Shown here in pieces: positions 8,763-19,596 of a stretch of 44,878 bases of DNA. Where the stretch lies: positions 1 through 44,878 of the forward strand of contig JANWXA010000001.1 in assembly GCA_025055465.1 (NCBI GenBank), given 5' to 3'. Under the pieces are notes generated by a model. The model did not search any database and was not told the DNA's origin. It worked only from the letters and a program-made list of their open reading frames with translations. The position numbers and the translations under genes were made by a program. The DNA is from Candidatus Kapaibacterium sp. (GTDB taxonomy: Bacteria; Bacteroidota; Ignavibacteria; Kapaibacteriales; HRBIN21). Each line of letters opens with the position of its first letter. The stretch's first letter is position 1.

Positions 8763-9689
8763 GTGCCACTTGGGCTCGCCTGGGAAGAGCTCCGTAGCCT
8801 CTGCCAGCTTGACGGTGGAGCGTTTAGGATCAACACCCTAAAACAAGCCTCACGGTTTTGCCTGCGATGGGCACGGCGTCATTACGAAAACTTCCTCGTC
8901 GCTTCCGCTCTGTTGCCTGCGGGAACACGTTCCCACGTTGCTCACCTGTACGCTTTTGCAAGGCTTGCCGACGATATCGCCGACCACCCCACAGCTTCTC
9001 CCCACGAAAAGCTGACCCTACTGGCAACCCTTGAGGACAATTTTCTCAGAACCCTCCACAGTTCCTCAGACTCCGGGAACCCCGTTCTCACTGCTTTCAG
9101 TCACACAATTCGTACCACGGGGCTTCCGCTGACTCTCCTGTCACGGCTGCTCACCGCTTTCCGCTACGATGCCTGCTTCCAACCATTTGAGACATGGCAC
9201 CACCTGAAATGGTACTGCCAACACTCGGCCAACCCAATTGGTGAGGCTCTCCTGTTTCTACACAACGCCTGCCACCCGTTGGCACTCTGTGCTTCCAATG
9301 CACTCTGCACGGCCCTACAGGTGCTGAATTTCTGGCAGGACCTATCCCTGGATCTTCCTCTCCAGCGCCTCTATCTCCCACTGGAGCTCCTCCGGCGCCA
9401 CCACATCCTGGATGCCTCCGTATTGTGGCGGAATTCTGCTAAATTGCAAGCGTGTATAGAAGAAGTAGATGACTTTGTCCTTCAGCATCTCCGGCACGCC
9501 GAGGCATTGTGCAAGTATGCACACCATCCCCGGCTGCGCTGGCAAGCTCTGATAACGCTGGCGGCCGCGTACCAACTGCGCAAACGGCTGCAGGAGTATG
9601 GCGAGCGCATCCTCCAACATCGTCCAAAACTGGGCCTAAGTGATGGGGTTGCTATCCTTCTACGGAGCTGGAGGTACCGAAGCTCATGA
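8763..9689 (+). CDS. hpnC: Squalene/phytoene synthase family protein, HpnC type (hydroxysqualene synthase)
   Basis: HpnC converts presqualene diphosphate to hydroxysqualene in the bacterial three-enzyme squalene route (HpnC/D/E). The product is 308 residues from GTG 8763. It carries ARRHYENFLVAS (37-48), characteristic of HpnC, and the first aspartate-rich motif LADDIAD (68-74). The second is NFWQDLSLDLPLQRLYLP, with D193 and D197. These Asp clusters bind the Mg-diphosphate. The gene overlaps hpnD, which comes next and makes the substrate. HpnE, the FAD enzyme that reduces hydroxysqualene to squalene, is not in this window. General phytoene synthase activity is a less likely alternative given the tandem arrangement. 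Confidence 0.82.
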   Translation: MPLGLAWEELRSLCQLDGGAFRINTLKQASRFCLRWARRHYENFLVASALLPAGTRSHVAHLYAFARLADDIADHPTASPHEKLTLLATLEDNFLRTLHSSSDSGNPVLTAFSHTIRTTGLPLTLLSRLLTAFRYDACFQPFETWHHLKWYCQHSANPIGEALLFLHNACHPLALCASNALCTALQVLNFWQDLSLDLPLQRLYLPLELLRRHHILDASVLWRNSAKLQACIEEVDDFVLQHLRHAEALCKYAHHPRLRWQALITLAAAYQLRKRLQEYGERILQHRPKLGLSDGVAILLRSWRYRSS

Positions 9690-10563
9690 ACTCCCGCCGG
9701 GCTTTTCATCGGTGGTCCCTCAACAGAGCAACTTCTACTACTCCTTCCTGTTGCTCCCTCGCCCACAGCGGATGGCACTTCAGACCATCTATCGCTTTGC
9801 CAGCTCCGTGGACAGTCTGGTAGATACCTCTCCGCACGATACCGAGGAACGCTTGTTTTCCAAGCACCAGTGGCTATCATGGTGGCGCCAACAGGTGGAA
9901 CAGATCTATTCCGGAAGCCCCTTCCACCCTGCGCTCTTCCCCTTAGCGCACGTTATCAGAAGCTTCCAACTGCCAAAACAATACTTCCTGCTGTTGCTGG
10001 ACGGCTGTGAACGCGACCTTATCCAGCGGCGCTACCGTACTTTTGACGAGCTTAAAGACTACTGCTACTGTGTGGCTGGCAGTATCGGGCTCATCTGCAT
10101 TGAAATCTTCGGCTACAAACACCCCCAGGCCCGCCAGTATGCCATCTACCTGGGATATGCCCTCCAACTAACCAACATCTTGCGTGATGTCAAGTTCGAC
10201 AAGGACCGCGGCTATATCTACCTACCGCAAGAAGACATGGAGCGCTTCGGTTATACGGAAGCCGACCTCATGGCGGAGCGCTACGATGAACGGTTTGTAG
10301 AGCTAATGCGCTTTGAAGCCCAGCGAGCGCGCGGCCTATACCACACCGCACGCATGTACCTCCACCCTGACGATCGCGCCACCCTCTTTGCCGCCGAAGC
10401 AATGGACCTGATCTATTTCCGCCTACTGGAAAAGATGGAGCTGGGCGACTTCAGGGTCTTCCAGCGTCGCTACCGAGTCTCGCTTCCCCACAAGCTCTGG
10501 ATCGCCCTCAAGACCTGGCTCTCCAGCTACCTCCTCATCCGCCGTCTTCGGAACCTCCTATAA
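9643..10563 (+). CDS. hpnD: Squalene/phytoene synthase family protein, HpnD type (presqualene diphosphate synthase)
   Basis: HpnD condenses two farnesyl diphosphates into presqualene diphosphate. Counting from the upstream GTG at 9640, the first Asp motif is the divergent VDSLVD (D58, D62), where most relatives have DDIVD. The second is NILRDVKFDKDRGYIYLP (D183, D187), strongly HpnD-like. The start is uncertain: GTG 9640 and ATG 9643 both lie about 45 bases inside hpnC, and valine codons near 9712 could also serve, since the conserved core only begins at SNFYYSF. A GGAGG at 9669-9673 is out of position for any of these. polA begins 58 bases after the stop. The pair suggests squalene-derived lipids such as hopanoids. 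Confidence 0.82.
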   Translation: MGLLSFYGAGGTEAHELPPGFSSVVPQQSNFYYSFLLLPRPQRMALQTIYRFASSVDSLVDTSPHDTEERLFSKHQWLSWWRQQVEQIYSGSPFHPALFPLAHVIRSFQLPKQYFLLLLDGCERDLIQRRYRTFDELKDYCYCVAGSIGLICIEIFGYKHPQARQYAIYLGYALQLTNILRDVKFDKDRGYIYLPQEDMERFGYTEADLMAERYDERFVELMRFEAQRARGLYHTARMYLHPDDRATLFAAEAMDLIYFRLLEKMELGDFRVFQRRYRVSLPHKLWIALKTWLSSYLLIRRLRNLL

Positions 10564-10621
10564 GCAACGTTCTGGAGACTTCCACGATGGTGGTTTGGTT
10601 GACAGCGCCCCCTCCTCAGTA

Positions 10622-13375
10622 ATGGAACGACGGCTCTACCTTGTGGACGGCATGTCCCTACTTTTTCGGGCATACCATGCCCTTATGCGCACGGGGCTCC
10701 ATGCACCGAATGGCGAGCCTACGTTTGCTACTTTTGGTTTCACCAACATGCTCCTGGCACTGCTCCGCACGGAACAGCCAGAGCTCCTTGCCGTCGTCTT
10801 CGACAGTCCAACTCCCACCTTCCGCCATGAGCAGTATGCTGAGTACAAAGCAACGCGGCAAGCTCCGCCCGAGGATTTGGCCCCCCAACTGGAACACGTA
10901 AAGCAGCTCCTGGACGCCCTTGGCATCCCACGCCTCGAGTACCCCGGATACGAAGCCGATGACCTCATCGCAACACTTGCATCCCAAGCAGCCGCCGCGG
11001 GCTACACGGTGTTCTGCGTGACCTCCGATAAAGATTTCTTTCAGCTCCTCTCTGACCGTATCTACGTGCTACGCCCCGCAACGCGAGAGGGGACAGAGTA
11101 TGATCTCTGGGACACACGACGACTCCTCACAGACTGGGGACTTCGTCCTGACCAGGTCATTGACTTCTTCGCCCTGGTTGGTGACCCCGTAGACAATGTC
11201 CCCGGTGTCCGTGGAGTCGGAGAGAAAACGGCCCTGCAGCTCTTACAACAGTTTGGTTCCCTGGAAGCCCTTTACACCCACCTGGACACTGTTGACAAAC
11301 CCTCCCTGCGACAACGACTGTACAACGGTGCCCAGTCTGCTCTTTTATCCCGTCACTTGGTGCAGCTTCGCACGGATGCACCTGTGCAGTTCGCTGCTGA
11401 AGACTTCTGCCGACATCCCCCCAACGCTGCTACCCTCAATCAGCTTTTGGACCACCTTGCGATGAAGAGCCTTCGGGAGCGCTTAGCCGCTCTGGTCCCG
11501 GAACTCCATCAAGAGCTTGCTTCTCAACCCACGTCCACCCCCTCCTCTTCCACTGTACGCCTCATTTCCGTCACTTCCGAGACTGCCTTCAGGCAGATGC
11601 TCGCTCACCTGCGCGACGCCGAGTGGATATGCATAGAGGGCGAAACCACAGGCTCTCACGTTAACGCCACGCTTGCTGCCCTTATCCTCTGCCCCACGCC
11701 TGAGACAGTTTACTACGTTCCGCTCTCCTCAGTCTCTCCCCATCCACACGAGGAGCAGCATGACCAGCCAACCCTCTTTGAAGGTTCCGCTTCTCCTTCC
11801 ACACGCCCCAGTACAACACAGCTTCTGCCACGGCTGGTGGAAACGCTGCAGACCAGCCCAGCACGCATGGGTGGGCACGACATCAAACGCCTTCTGCTTG
11901 CTCTGAGACACTACACTCCAGAACCTCTCCCGACCATTTTCGACACAATGATCGCCAGCTACGTGCTCAACCCCGACGACCAGCACGCTCTGGAACCCCT
12001 TTTACGAAGGTGGCTCCCACAGACTCCCAGCATTCGCTTCGAAACGAACGGGGAGCTCTCAGCCGCAGCCTCTGCTCTGTGCCAGAGTGCCATACAAACA
12101 CTCCGCCTCTGCTCAGCCTTGGAAGCCGAGCTGTGCCGTCACGAAATGCTTCGCCTTGCCGAAGAGATTGAATTCCCGTTGGTAGAAGTCCTGGCTCAGA
12201 TGGAGTGGAACGGTGTGGCTGTAGACCCCGTGACCCTACGAGAGCTGGGCATCCAGTACCGCCACGAGCAGGAACAGCTCCGCCAGCGCATCTATGCCGA
12301 GGCCGGCGTGGAGTTCAATATAGACTCGCCTAAACAACTGGCCGAAGTCCTTTTTGAGAAGCTTCACTTGCCCCCACTGAAAAAGACCAAAACCGGGTAC
12401 AGCACAGACGTCTCCGTGCTCTCAGAATTGGCACTGAGCTATCCCATCGCTGCTCTAATCTTAGAGTACCGCCAACTGGGGAAGCTGCTCTCCACCTATA
12501 TTGAGACACTGCCTCAGCTCATCAATCCCCGGACAGGACGGATCCACACCACTTATAACCAGACCGCCACCAGTACTGGGCGCCTCTCCTCCAGCAACCC
12601 CAATCTGCAGAACATCCCCGTCCGCGGCGAGCGCGGCCGGGAAATCCGAAAGGCCTTCATTGCGCAGCGACCAGGTTACGCCCTGCTTTCGGCCGACTAC
12701 TCCCAGATTGAACTGCGCATCATGGCGTACATGAGCGGCGATAAGGGGCTGATTGCCGCCTTCAAGGCTGGGCACGATATTCACGCTGCTACTGCCGCCG
12801 GCCTCTTCGGAGTGCCTCTGGAGCACGTAACCCCCGAGATGCGCCGAGCTGCGAAAGTGGTCAACTTCGGCATTATGTACGGCCTCCAGCCCTTCGGCTT
12901 GGCCCAGCGCTTAGGGATTTCCAAGACCGAAGCCCACCGCATCATTGAGCAATACTTTGCCCGCTATCCCGGCATTCGCCGGTATATGGAGGAGACCATC
13001 GAGCGCGCCCGCCGCCTTGGCTATGTAGAGACCCTCTGCGGGCGTCGCCGGTATTTCCCAACCATCACGAGCCAGAACGCCACCGTTCGCGCCGCTGCAG
13101 AACGTGCAGCTATCAATGCTCCCATTCAGGGCTCCGCCGCTGACATGATGAAGCAAGCAATGCTTGCCCTCCACCGCCGCCTCCGTTCCGAACATCTCCA
13201 CGCAATGATGATACTCCAAGTCCACGACGAACTTCTCTTTGAAGCCCCTGAGAAAGAAATCCCCGTACTCCGCGAGCTTGTGCGCACGGAAATGCAAACC
13301 GCTCTCCCCCTCGGCGAGGTTCCTGTTGAAGTAGAGATTGGGATGGGGCACAACTGGGACGCAGCCCACGCGTGA
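10622..13375 (+). CDS. polA: DNA polymerase I
   Basis: This is the repair and Okazaki-processing polymerase, 917 residues from ATG 10622 (a TTG at 10595 is in frame). The N-terminal 5'-nuclease has EADDLIATLA, TSDKDFFQLL and VGDPVDNVPGVRGVGEKTA. The C-terminal polymerase has motif A (DYSQIELRIMAYMSGD), motif B (RRAAKVVNFGIMYG) and motif C (LQVHDELLFEAP), all intact. The middle 3'-5' exonuclease domain looks inactive. Exo I DxE is replaced by EGE (codons at 11636-11644). The exo II aspartate position reads Leu in HDIKRLL. No exo III Asp is seen in the QSAIQTLRL segment. Such vestigial exonuclease domains are known from Taq- and Bst-type enzymes. Phe in NFG of motif B is the normal residue. Confidence 0.95.
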   Translation: MERRLYLVDGMSLLFRAYHALMRTGLHAPNGEPTFATFGFTNMLLALLRTEQPELLAVVFDSPTPTFRHEQYAEYKATRQAPPEDLAPQLEHVKQLLDALGIPRLEYPGYEADDLIATLASQAAAAGYTVFCVTSDKDFFQLLSDRIYVLRPATREGTEYDLWDTRRLLTDWGLRPDQVIDFFALVGDPVDNVPGVRGVGEKTALQLLQQFGSLEALYTHLDTVDKPSLRQRLYNGAQSALLSRHLVQLRTDAPVQFAAEDFCRHPPNAATLNQLLDHLAMKSLRERLAALVPELHQELASQPTSTPSSSTVRLISVTSETAFRQMLAHLRDAEWICIEGETTGSHVNATLAALILCPTPETVYYVPLSSVSPHPHEEQHDQPTLFEGSASPSTRPSTTQLLPRLVETLQTSPARMGGHDIKRLLLALRHYTPEPLPTIFDTMIASYVLNPDDQHALEPLLRRWLPQTPSIRFETNGELSAAASALCQSAIQTLRLCSALEAELCRHEMLRLAEEIEFPLVEVLAQMEWNGVAVDPVTLRELGIQYRHEQEQLRQRIYAEAGVEFNIDSPKQLAEVLFEKLHLPPLKKTKTGYSTDVSVLSELALSYPIAALILEYRQLGKLLSTYIETLPQLINPRTGRIHTTYNQTATSTGRLSSSNPNLQNIPVRGERGREIRKAFIAQRPGYALLSADYSQIELRIMAYMSGDKGLIAAFKAGHDIHAATAAGLFGVPLEHVTPEMRRAAKVVNFGIMYGLQPFGLAQRLGISKTEAHRIIEQYFARYPGIRRYMEETIERARRLGYVETLCGRRRYFPTITSQNATVRAAAERAAINAPIQGSAADMMKQAMLALHRRLRSEHLHAMMILQVHDELLFEAPEKEIPVLRELVRTEMQTALPLGEVPVEVEIGMGHNWDAAHA

Positions 13376-13639
13376 GGCGTCACTCTGTCACGCAGCCCTT
13401 GTAGCCCGCAGAGCTATGCCCCCTACGGTCCTCTCACGATGCTGTCTGTGGCTGCTCACCACAGCAGTAGGACCGCTTGTTCCGCCATTCTACCGTTCGT
13501 TGCCTCCAGCTACCATCCGCAAAATGCCCCCTTGCACACCTCCTTCCCGCACCCCCAATTTTGCACCCGGGAAGTAAGACCCAAGCAGGGGTACTCCCCA
13601 AAGTGAATCCCCCACCTTTCCCCACCCTGATCGCACCGG

Positions 13640-13666
13640 TGCCCCCAACGGGGGGCATCGTTTTTT
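13640..13666 (+). terminator. Rho-independent terminator downstream of polA
   Basis: TGCCCCC (13640-13646) pairs with GGGGGCA (13651-13657) across a 4-base AACG loop, and a run of six T follows at 13661-13666. It acts on the plus strand about 265 bases after the polA stop. Either polA has a long 3' leader or an unseen short transcript ends here. Confidence 0.7.
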
Positions 13667-13925
13667 AGAGAGCTTCACCTCCCGTAATTATCAAGTTCGG
13701 GATTTCCCCCATCCATTTACCAGCACGTCTCGCAGCCATCGGACCGACCGACAAAGCCCCCGCAGAACGCCTACCTAACTGCAGCCTACGACCCGCCCAA
13801 TTCGTCGAAGCTCATCTGGTGGTCAAAGTGCTACTCAATGACCTGATGCCACCCCGCAAAGAGAAGAAGGCGGTAGATGTGCAGGGCATATTCCGGGTCC
13901 ATGGTTCCTGAAGTATGAATTCTCC

Positions 13926-13958
13926 GCTTGTTCGTGGCTTGTTCGTGGCTTGTTCGTG
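13926..13958. repeat. Three perfect tandem copies of an 11-bp unit
   Basis: GCTTGTTCGTG is repeated three times with no mismatch at 13926-13936, 13937-13947 and 13948-13958. The unit length is not a multiple of three, so it would change the reading frame with copy number. Three copies without spacers are not a CRISPR array. Confidence 0.9.
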
Positions 13959-14233
13959 CTCGCCGTGGGTCTTGCCGACCGGAGTGTTTGGGGAACTGAA
14001 TTTGAGGACGGCCATCCATGGAAAGAGGCATGCAGGGGGATGCTCCAATTAGCGAGGTATACTCAGGCTCTCCCTCGTCTTATTAGCTATCCTCTCGCTA
14101 AAAATTGTAGCAACTAAAAGCTGGTCGCATCCCGACAATAAAGGTGTGTGGAAGAGGAAACATCTGCCGAGGTTAGTTCCCAAACATTCCGTAAGTTTGC
14201 AGCCGGTTGCTGTTCTCTTTATGGGACTTTGTT

Positions 14234-14698
14234 GTGAAAAAGTTTCCAGAAGTGAAAGATGTTGACCGGCTTATTTGCTCTCTGCTGCAGCGCAATGCAC
14301 GCCTGACCCTCCAGGAACTGGCCCGGCAGGTCAAGCTCTCGGTGCCAACGGTACGCGAGCACGTGCGGAAATTAGAAGAGCAGGGCATCATCGAGGGCTA
14401 CTTCACCAAGCTCAATCCGAAAGCGTTCGGATACGATATTGCGGCGTTTGTCTTCGTGTTCGTGGAATCCAGTGTCCATTACCCAGAATTTCTTGCCCGT
14501 TGCAAACGGCGCCCGGAAATCCTGGAATGCCATGCCATTACTGGTGAGGCATCACATCTGCTGAAGGTGCGGACGCACGACACAGCCGCGCTGGAGCAAT
14601 TGCTATCAGACATCCAACGCTGGCCTGGTGTTCGCCGGACCCTGACCAGCTTGGTACTCTCCACCCACGTGGAGACCCTTGCCTTCCCGATACGGTAG
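14234..14698 (+). CDS. Lrp/AsnC family transcriptional regulator
   Basis: The product is 154 residues from GTG 14234 (a TTG at 14207 is in frame). An N-terminal winged helix-turn-helix includes LTLQELARQVKLSVPTVREH (about residues 22-41). The C-terminal RAM ligand-binding domain has the ECHAITGEASHLLKVRT core. Proteins of this family form octameric discs and respond to amino acids. It lies 27 bases upstream of glnN on the same strand, which suggests it senses an amino acid such as glutamine and adjusts glutamine synthetase expression. That role is inferred from position. The 14049-14101 inverted pair upstream could be part of its control region. Confidence 0.88.
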   Translation: MKKFPEVKDVDRLICSLLQRNARLTLQELARQVKLSVPTVREHVRKLEEQGIIEGYFTKLNPKAFGYDIAAFVFVFVESSVHYPEFLARCKRRPEILECHAITGEASHLLKVRTHDTAALEQLLSDIQRWPGVRRTLTSLVLSTHVETLAFPIR

Positions 14699-14725
14699 GT
14701 ATGTTCCACATTCTGGGAGTACGCT

Positions 14726-16912
<2,187 letters not shown>

Positions 16913-16987
16913 ATGCTGAGGCCTCCCGCAGAAGCACGGAGGACGCGTCTCTGCCGTCAATAGGGGGAGAGCAAAGGAATACACCTA

Positions 16988-17635
16988 ATGCGGGTCGTCC
17001 AGATCCGCCGGCATGGACAACTGGAAGGGACAGTGCGTCTGGACGACGGTGCCGAGCTCCTTTGTCCTCTGTCGGTCCTCGCCGATTTCGGTCTCCGTAA
17101 GGGGCAGGAGCTTTCCCCCAACGTACTGGCGCAGCTCTGCCGAGAGAGTCTACGATGGCGTATCCGGCATGCAGCTCTGCGCTTCTTGGCACGGCGGGCG
17201 CACTCCCGCAGAGAACTCCACCACAAGCTTCTTCGCAAGTTCCCTGGTGAGTCCGAGCTTGTGGAACCTGTCCTGCAGGCCCTCACTCAGGAGGGTTATC
17301 TGGACGACGCTGCGTATGCTGAGGCGTTCATCCGCCAGCGGCTGGAGCGGAGTGCTGCTTCGCCGGCACGGCTCATCGCCGAGCTCCGCCAGCGAGGGGT
17401 TGATGGCGAACTTGCTGTATCCATCGTCCAGCGGTATCTCCCGGACTCTGCGCTCATAGAGCAGGCACGCCGGGCAGCAGCACGCAAGTTGCGCTCTCTG
17501 CACCGCAAGGCCCCAGAACAGCAGTGGCGGGCGCTCGCTGGCTACTTGGGACGACAGGGCTTCCCAGCAGCCGTCATCCGACGCGTCCTACAAGAGTCCT
17601 TCCCCGACACTACCGGAGCAGAGAATGCCGAGTAG
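16988..17635 (+). CDS. recX: Regulatory protein RecX
   Basis: RecX binds the groove of RecA filaments and limits recombinase activity. The 215-residue protein shows the tandem three-helix repeats of the family. ALRFLARRAHSRRELHHKL (about 58-76) and QEGYLDDAAYAEAFIRQRL (about 100-118) match the usual LxxRxRSxxEL and GYxDDxxYAxxxV blocks. A ~50-residue N-terminal beta extension precedes them. recA is not in the window. The last 11 bases overlap the start of the OmpA-domain gene, implying co-transcription with an unrelated envelope protein. Confidence 0.88.
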   Translation: MRVVQIRRHGQLEGTVRLDDGAELLCPLSVLADFGLRKGQELSPNVLAQLCRESLRWRIRHAALRFLARRAHSRRELHHKLLRKFPGESELVEPVLQALTQEGYLDDAAYAEAFIRQRLERSAASPARLIAELRQRGVDGELAVSIVQRYLPDSALIEQARRAAARKLRSLHRKAPEQQWRALAGYLGRQGFPAAVIRRVLQESFPDTTGAENAE

Positions 17636-18935
17636 CGCTATCGTGGGACTCGTTCTCGGTCTGCTGGGGGGTCTGTGCCTCTGGGCCACGGAACAACCCC
17701 CACCGATCCACTGCAAGGTGCGCTTACCCGAACAGTTCAATACCCACCAGCCAACCATCCTGCCGTTGCTCTCTCCAGACGGCAGGCGACTGTACGTAGA
17801 CCGCAAGCACCATCCGGGTAACACTGGCGGGGTGCGCGATCCCGACGAAATCTGGTATGCCGAACGGCTCCCCAACGGCGGCTGGTCCGAGCTTCGTAAT
17901 GTCGGCCCGCCGCTCAATACACCCGGTAGCGACGTCCTCTGCGCCTTCAGCCCAGACGGGCAACAAGCGCTCGTCTTCGGCATCTACCGGCCCGATGGCA
18001 GCAAGCAGAGTGGCTTCTCCGTCAGCCGATGGACTGATTCCGGTTGGGGCTTTCCGCAGCCGTTGCGAATCCGCAACTTCTACAACCTCTCGCAGCACTA
18101 CTACGCCACCTGGTCACCGGACCGGCGCGTGCTCATCCTGAGTCTCCAGCGTCTGGATTCATACGGCGGGCTGGACCTATATGTCTCCCGCTACGACTCG
18201 CTCTCCAGTGAGTGGACGGAGCCGGAGAACATGGGGCCTGCGCTCAACACCAGCGGAATGGAGGGCTCGCCTTTCCTGGCTCCCGATGGGCGGACGCTCT
18301 ACTTCTTCTCCACCGGCCACCGCGGCTCCGGCGGCATGGATCTCTTCATGAGCCGACGTCTGGATGAGAGCTGGAAGCACTGGAGCACACCGGTCAACTT
18401 AGGCCCGGAAGTCAACACCCCTGCCGACGAGGCCAGCATTAGCTTAACCCCACGAGGGGACACAGCCTACATCGTCTCAGCAGACCCGCGGACACGCCAA
18501 CCGGGCATCTATGCCGTCTGCTTAGCCGAGAACCTTCGACCCCTCCCTGTAGCAGAGATCCCCCAGTCCCCACCAGCTCCGACGACAGCACTCCGGCTTT
18601 TCTTCGCCTTCAACCGCTGGGAGCTCTCGGTAGCAGCACAACAGCAGCTTGCCGACTTCATGCGGCAGATGGAGATGGACTCATTGGCTGCCGTCCTCGT
18701 AGAGGGGCACACCGACGACGTTGGCCCAGAGTCCTACAATGCATGGCTCTCCCGCAAGCGGGCGGAGACGGTCGCTCAAGAGCTCATCCGACTGGGGATT
18801 CCCTCCTCAGTGTTGCAGGTAGCCAGTTACGGGAGTTCCCGCCCTTTGGTTGCAGGGACAACGGCAGCAGCACGGCAGCAGAATCGCCGGGTGGAGATCA
18901 CGGTCCGCTACCGCTCTGGGGCTCCGCCCCAGTGA
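17625..18935 (+). CDS. OmpA-family outer membrane protein with PD40 beta-propeller repeats
   Basis: The product is 436 residues with an N-terminal hydrophobic signal (SAIVGLVLGLLGGLCLW). Residues ~40-300 hold WD40-like PD40 repeats, seen as recurring SPDGRRLYV, SPDGQQALVF, SPDRRVLILS and APDGRTLYFFS strands and SGGMDLFMSR-type turns. An OmpA C-terminal peptidoglycan-binding domain runs from ~322 to 430 (VEGHTDDVGPESYNAWLSRK and RQQNRRVEI, with the Asp and Arg that contact diaminopimelate). This architecture is common in Bacteroidota, where some members are linked to gliding or T9SS machinery. The lipobox is not clear, so a cleaved signal peptide is assumed. The 3' end runs 38 bases past the end of the convergent ABC gene. 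Confidence 0.87.
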   Translation: MPSSAIVGLVLGLLGGLCLWATEQPPPIHCKVRLPEQFNTHQPTILPLLSPDGRRLYVDRKHHPGNTGGVRDPDEIWYAERLPNGGWSELRNVGPPLNTPGSDVLCAFSPDGQQALVFGIYRPDGSKQSGFSVSRWTDSGWGFPQPLRIRNFYNLSQHYYATWSPDRRVLILSLQRLDSYGGLDLYVSRYDSLSSEWTEPENMGPALNTSGMEGSPFLAPDGRTLYFFSTGHRGSGGMDLFMSRRLDESWKHWSTPVNLGPEVNTPADEASISLTPRGDTAYIVSADPRTRQPGIYAVCLAENLRPLPVAEIPQSPPAPTTALRLFFAFNRWELSVAAQQQLADFMRQMEMDSLAAVLVEGHTDDVGPESYNAWLSRKRAETVAQELIRLGIPSSVLQVASYGSSRPLVAGTTAAARQQNRRVEITVRYRSGAPPQ

Positions 18936-19596
18936 CGCGGACGACATGGCCGTCCTGGAGCTCGATCTGGAGCGTCGCCGGCAGAAGCGTTAGGAGATCG
19001 GCACTATGGGTTGCCACCAGGACGGTGGTACCTTGCGCATGGACTCGGCGGAAGAGCTCGGCGATATGAGCCGTCGTCATTGGCTCTACGTTGCCGGCGG
19101 GCTCATCGGCCAGCAAGAGCCGCGGACGGGGCAGTAGGGCACGGGCAATCGCCACCAACTGCTGCTCCCCACCGGAGAGAGCTACCGGGCGCTTGTGCCG
19201 AAGGTAACTGATGCCCAGCTCGGCGAAGAGCTCCAGCACCATTGCCTGCGCCTGCCGCGTGGGAACCCCACGGGCCAGCAAGGGCAACAGCACGTTCTCG
19301 TAGGCCGTCTCGCAAGGGAGCAGGCGGCAGTCTTGAAAGACAATCCCCATTTGGCGTCGCAGACGCTGCAGTTCGCGGAAAGGGAGCCGCGCCAAATTCA
19401 CACCGTCCACCCAGACCGAGCCCGATTGAGGGGAGAGCTCGCGGTAGAAGAGACGGAGCGTCGTCGTCTTGCCTGAACCCGTCGGACCCGTCAAGACCGC
19501 AAAGGCCCCCTCCGGCACCGTGAAGCTTACAGCTGAGAGGGCCGGAACGAAGTGGCCCTCGTAGTAGACCGTAACCTCCCGCAGCTCTACTCGCAT
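18898..19596 (-). CDS. ABC transporter ATP-binding protein, FtsE-like
   Basis: The 232-residue ATPase has Walker A GPTGSGKT (37-44), Q-loop Gln88, signature LSGGEQ (140-145), Walker B LLLADEP (160-166) and switch His197 in VATHSAD. The ADEPAGNVEP block and the short subunit length resemble FtsE, which with FtsX activates septal peptidoglycan hydrolases. A LolD-type role is possible. No FtsX-like permease is adjacent, so the partner must be encoded elsewhere. ATG 19596 is chosen: GGAGG precedes it and it overlaps the previous gene by 10 bases. It is the last gene of a five-gene minus-strand operon and runs 38 bases tail-to-tail into the OmpA gene. Confidence 0.82.
   Translation of the reverse strand: MRVELREVTVYYEGHFVPALSAVSFTVPEGAFAVLTGPTGSGKTTTLRLFYRELSPQSGSVWVDGVNLARLPFRELQRLRRQMGIVFQDCRLLPCETAYENVLLPLLARGVPTRQAQAMVLELFAELGISYLRHKRPVALSGGEQQLVAIARALLPRPRLLLADEPAGNVEPMTTAHIAELFRRVHAQGTTVLVATHSADLLTLLPATLQIELQDGHVVRVTGAEPQSGSGP

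Larger units (their letters stand above)
13376..14206. other. Long intergenic region between polA and the Lrp gene
   Basis: About 830 bases without a convincing gene. The first 260 are very C-rich and end in an intrinsic terminator. A triple 11-bp tandem repeat lies at 13926-13958. An 8-bp inverted pair, TTAGCGAG (14049-14056) and CTCGCTAA (14094-14101), lies upstream of the Lrp gene. Short minus-strand frames at 13812-14048 include LHIYRLLLFAGWHQVIE, then a stop, then HFDHQMSFDELGGS in the same frame. This may be a decayed gene remnant, but I cannot name a parent. No tRNA-like arms were seen. Confidence 0.6.

Noticed and set aside
13416..13577. Short plus-strand frame after polA with a hydrophobic N-terminus
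   Set aside because: About 53 codons, no ribosome site, Pro- and Cys-rich filler composition; likely random open frame in C-rich DNA.
13812..14048. Two overlapping minus-strand frames in the intergenic gap
   Set aside because: Neither has a ribosome site and the 11-bp repeat shifts the frame. Kept only as a possible remnant under the findings.
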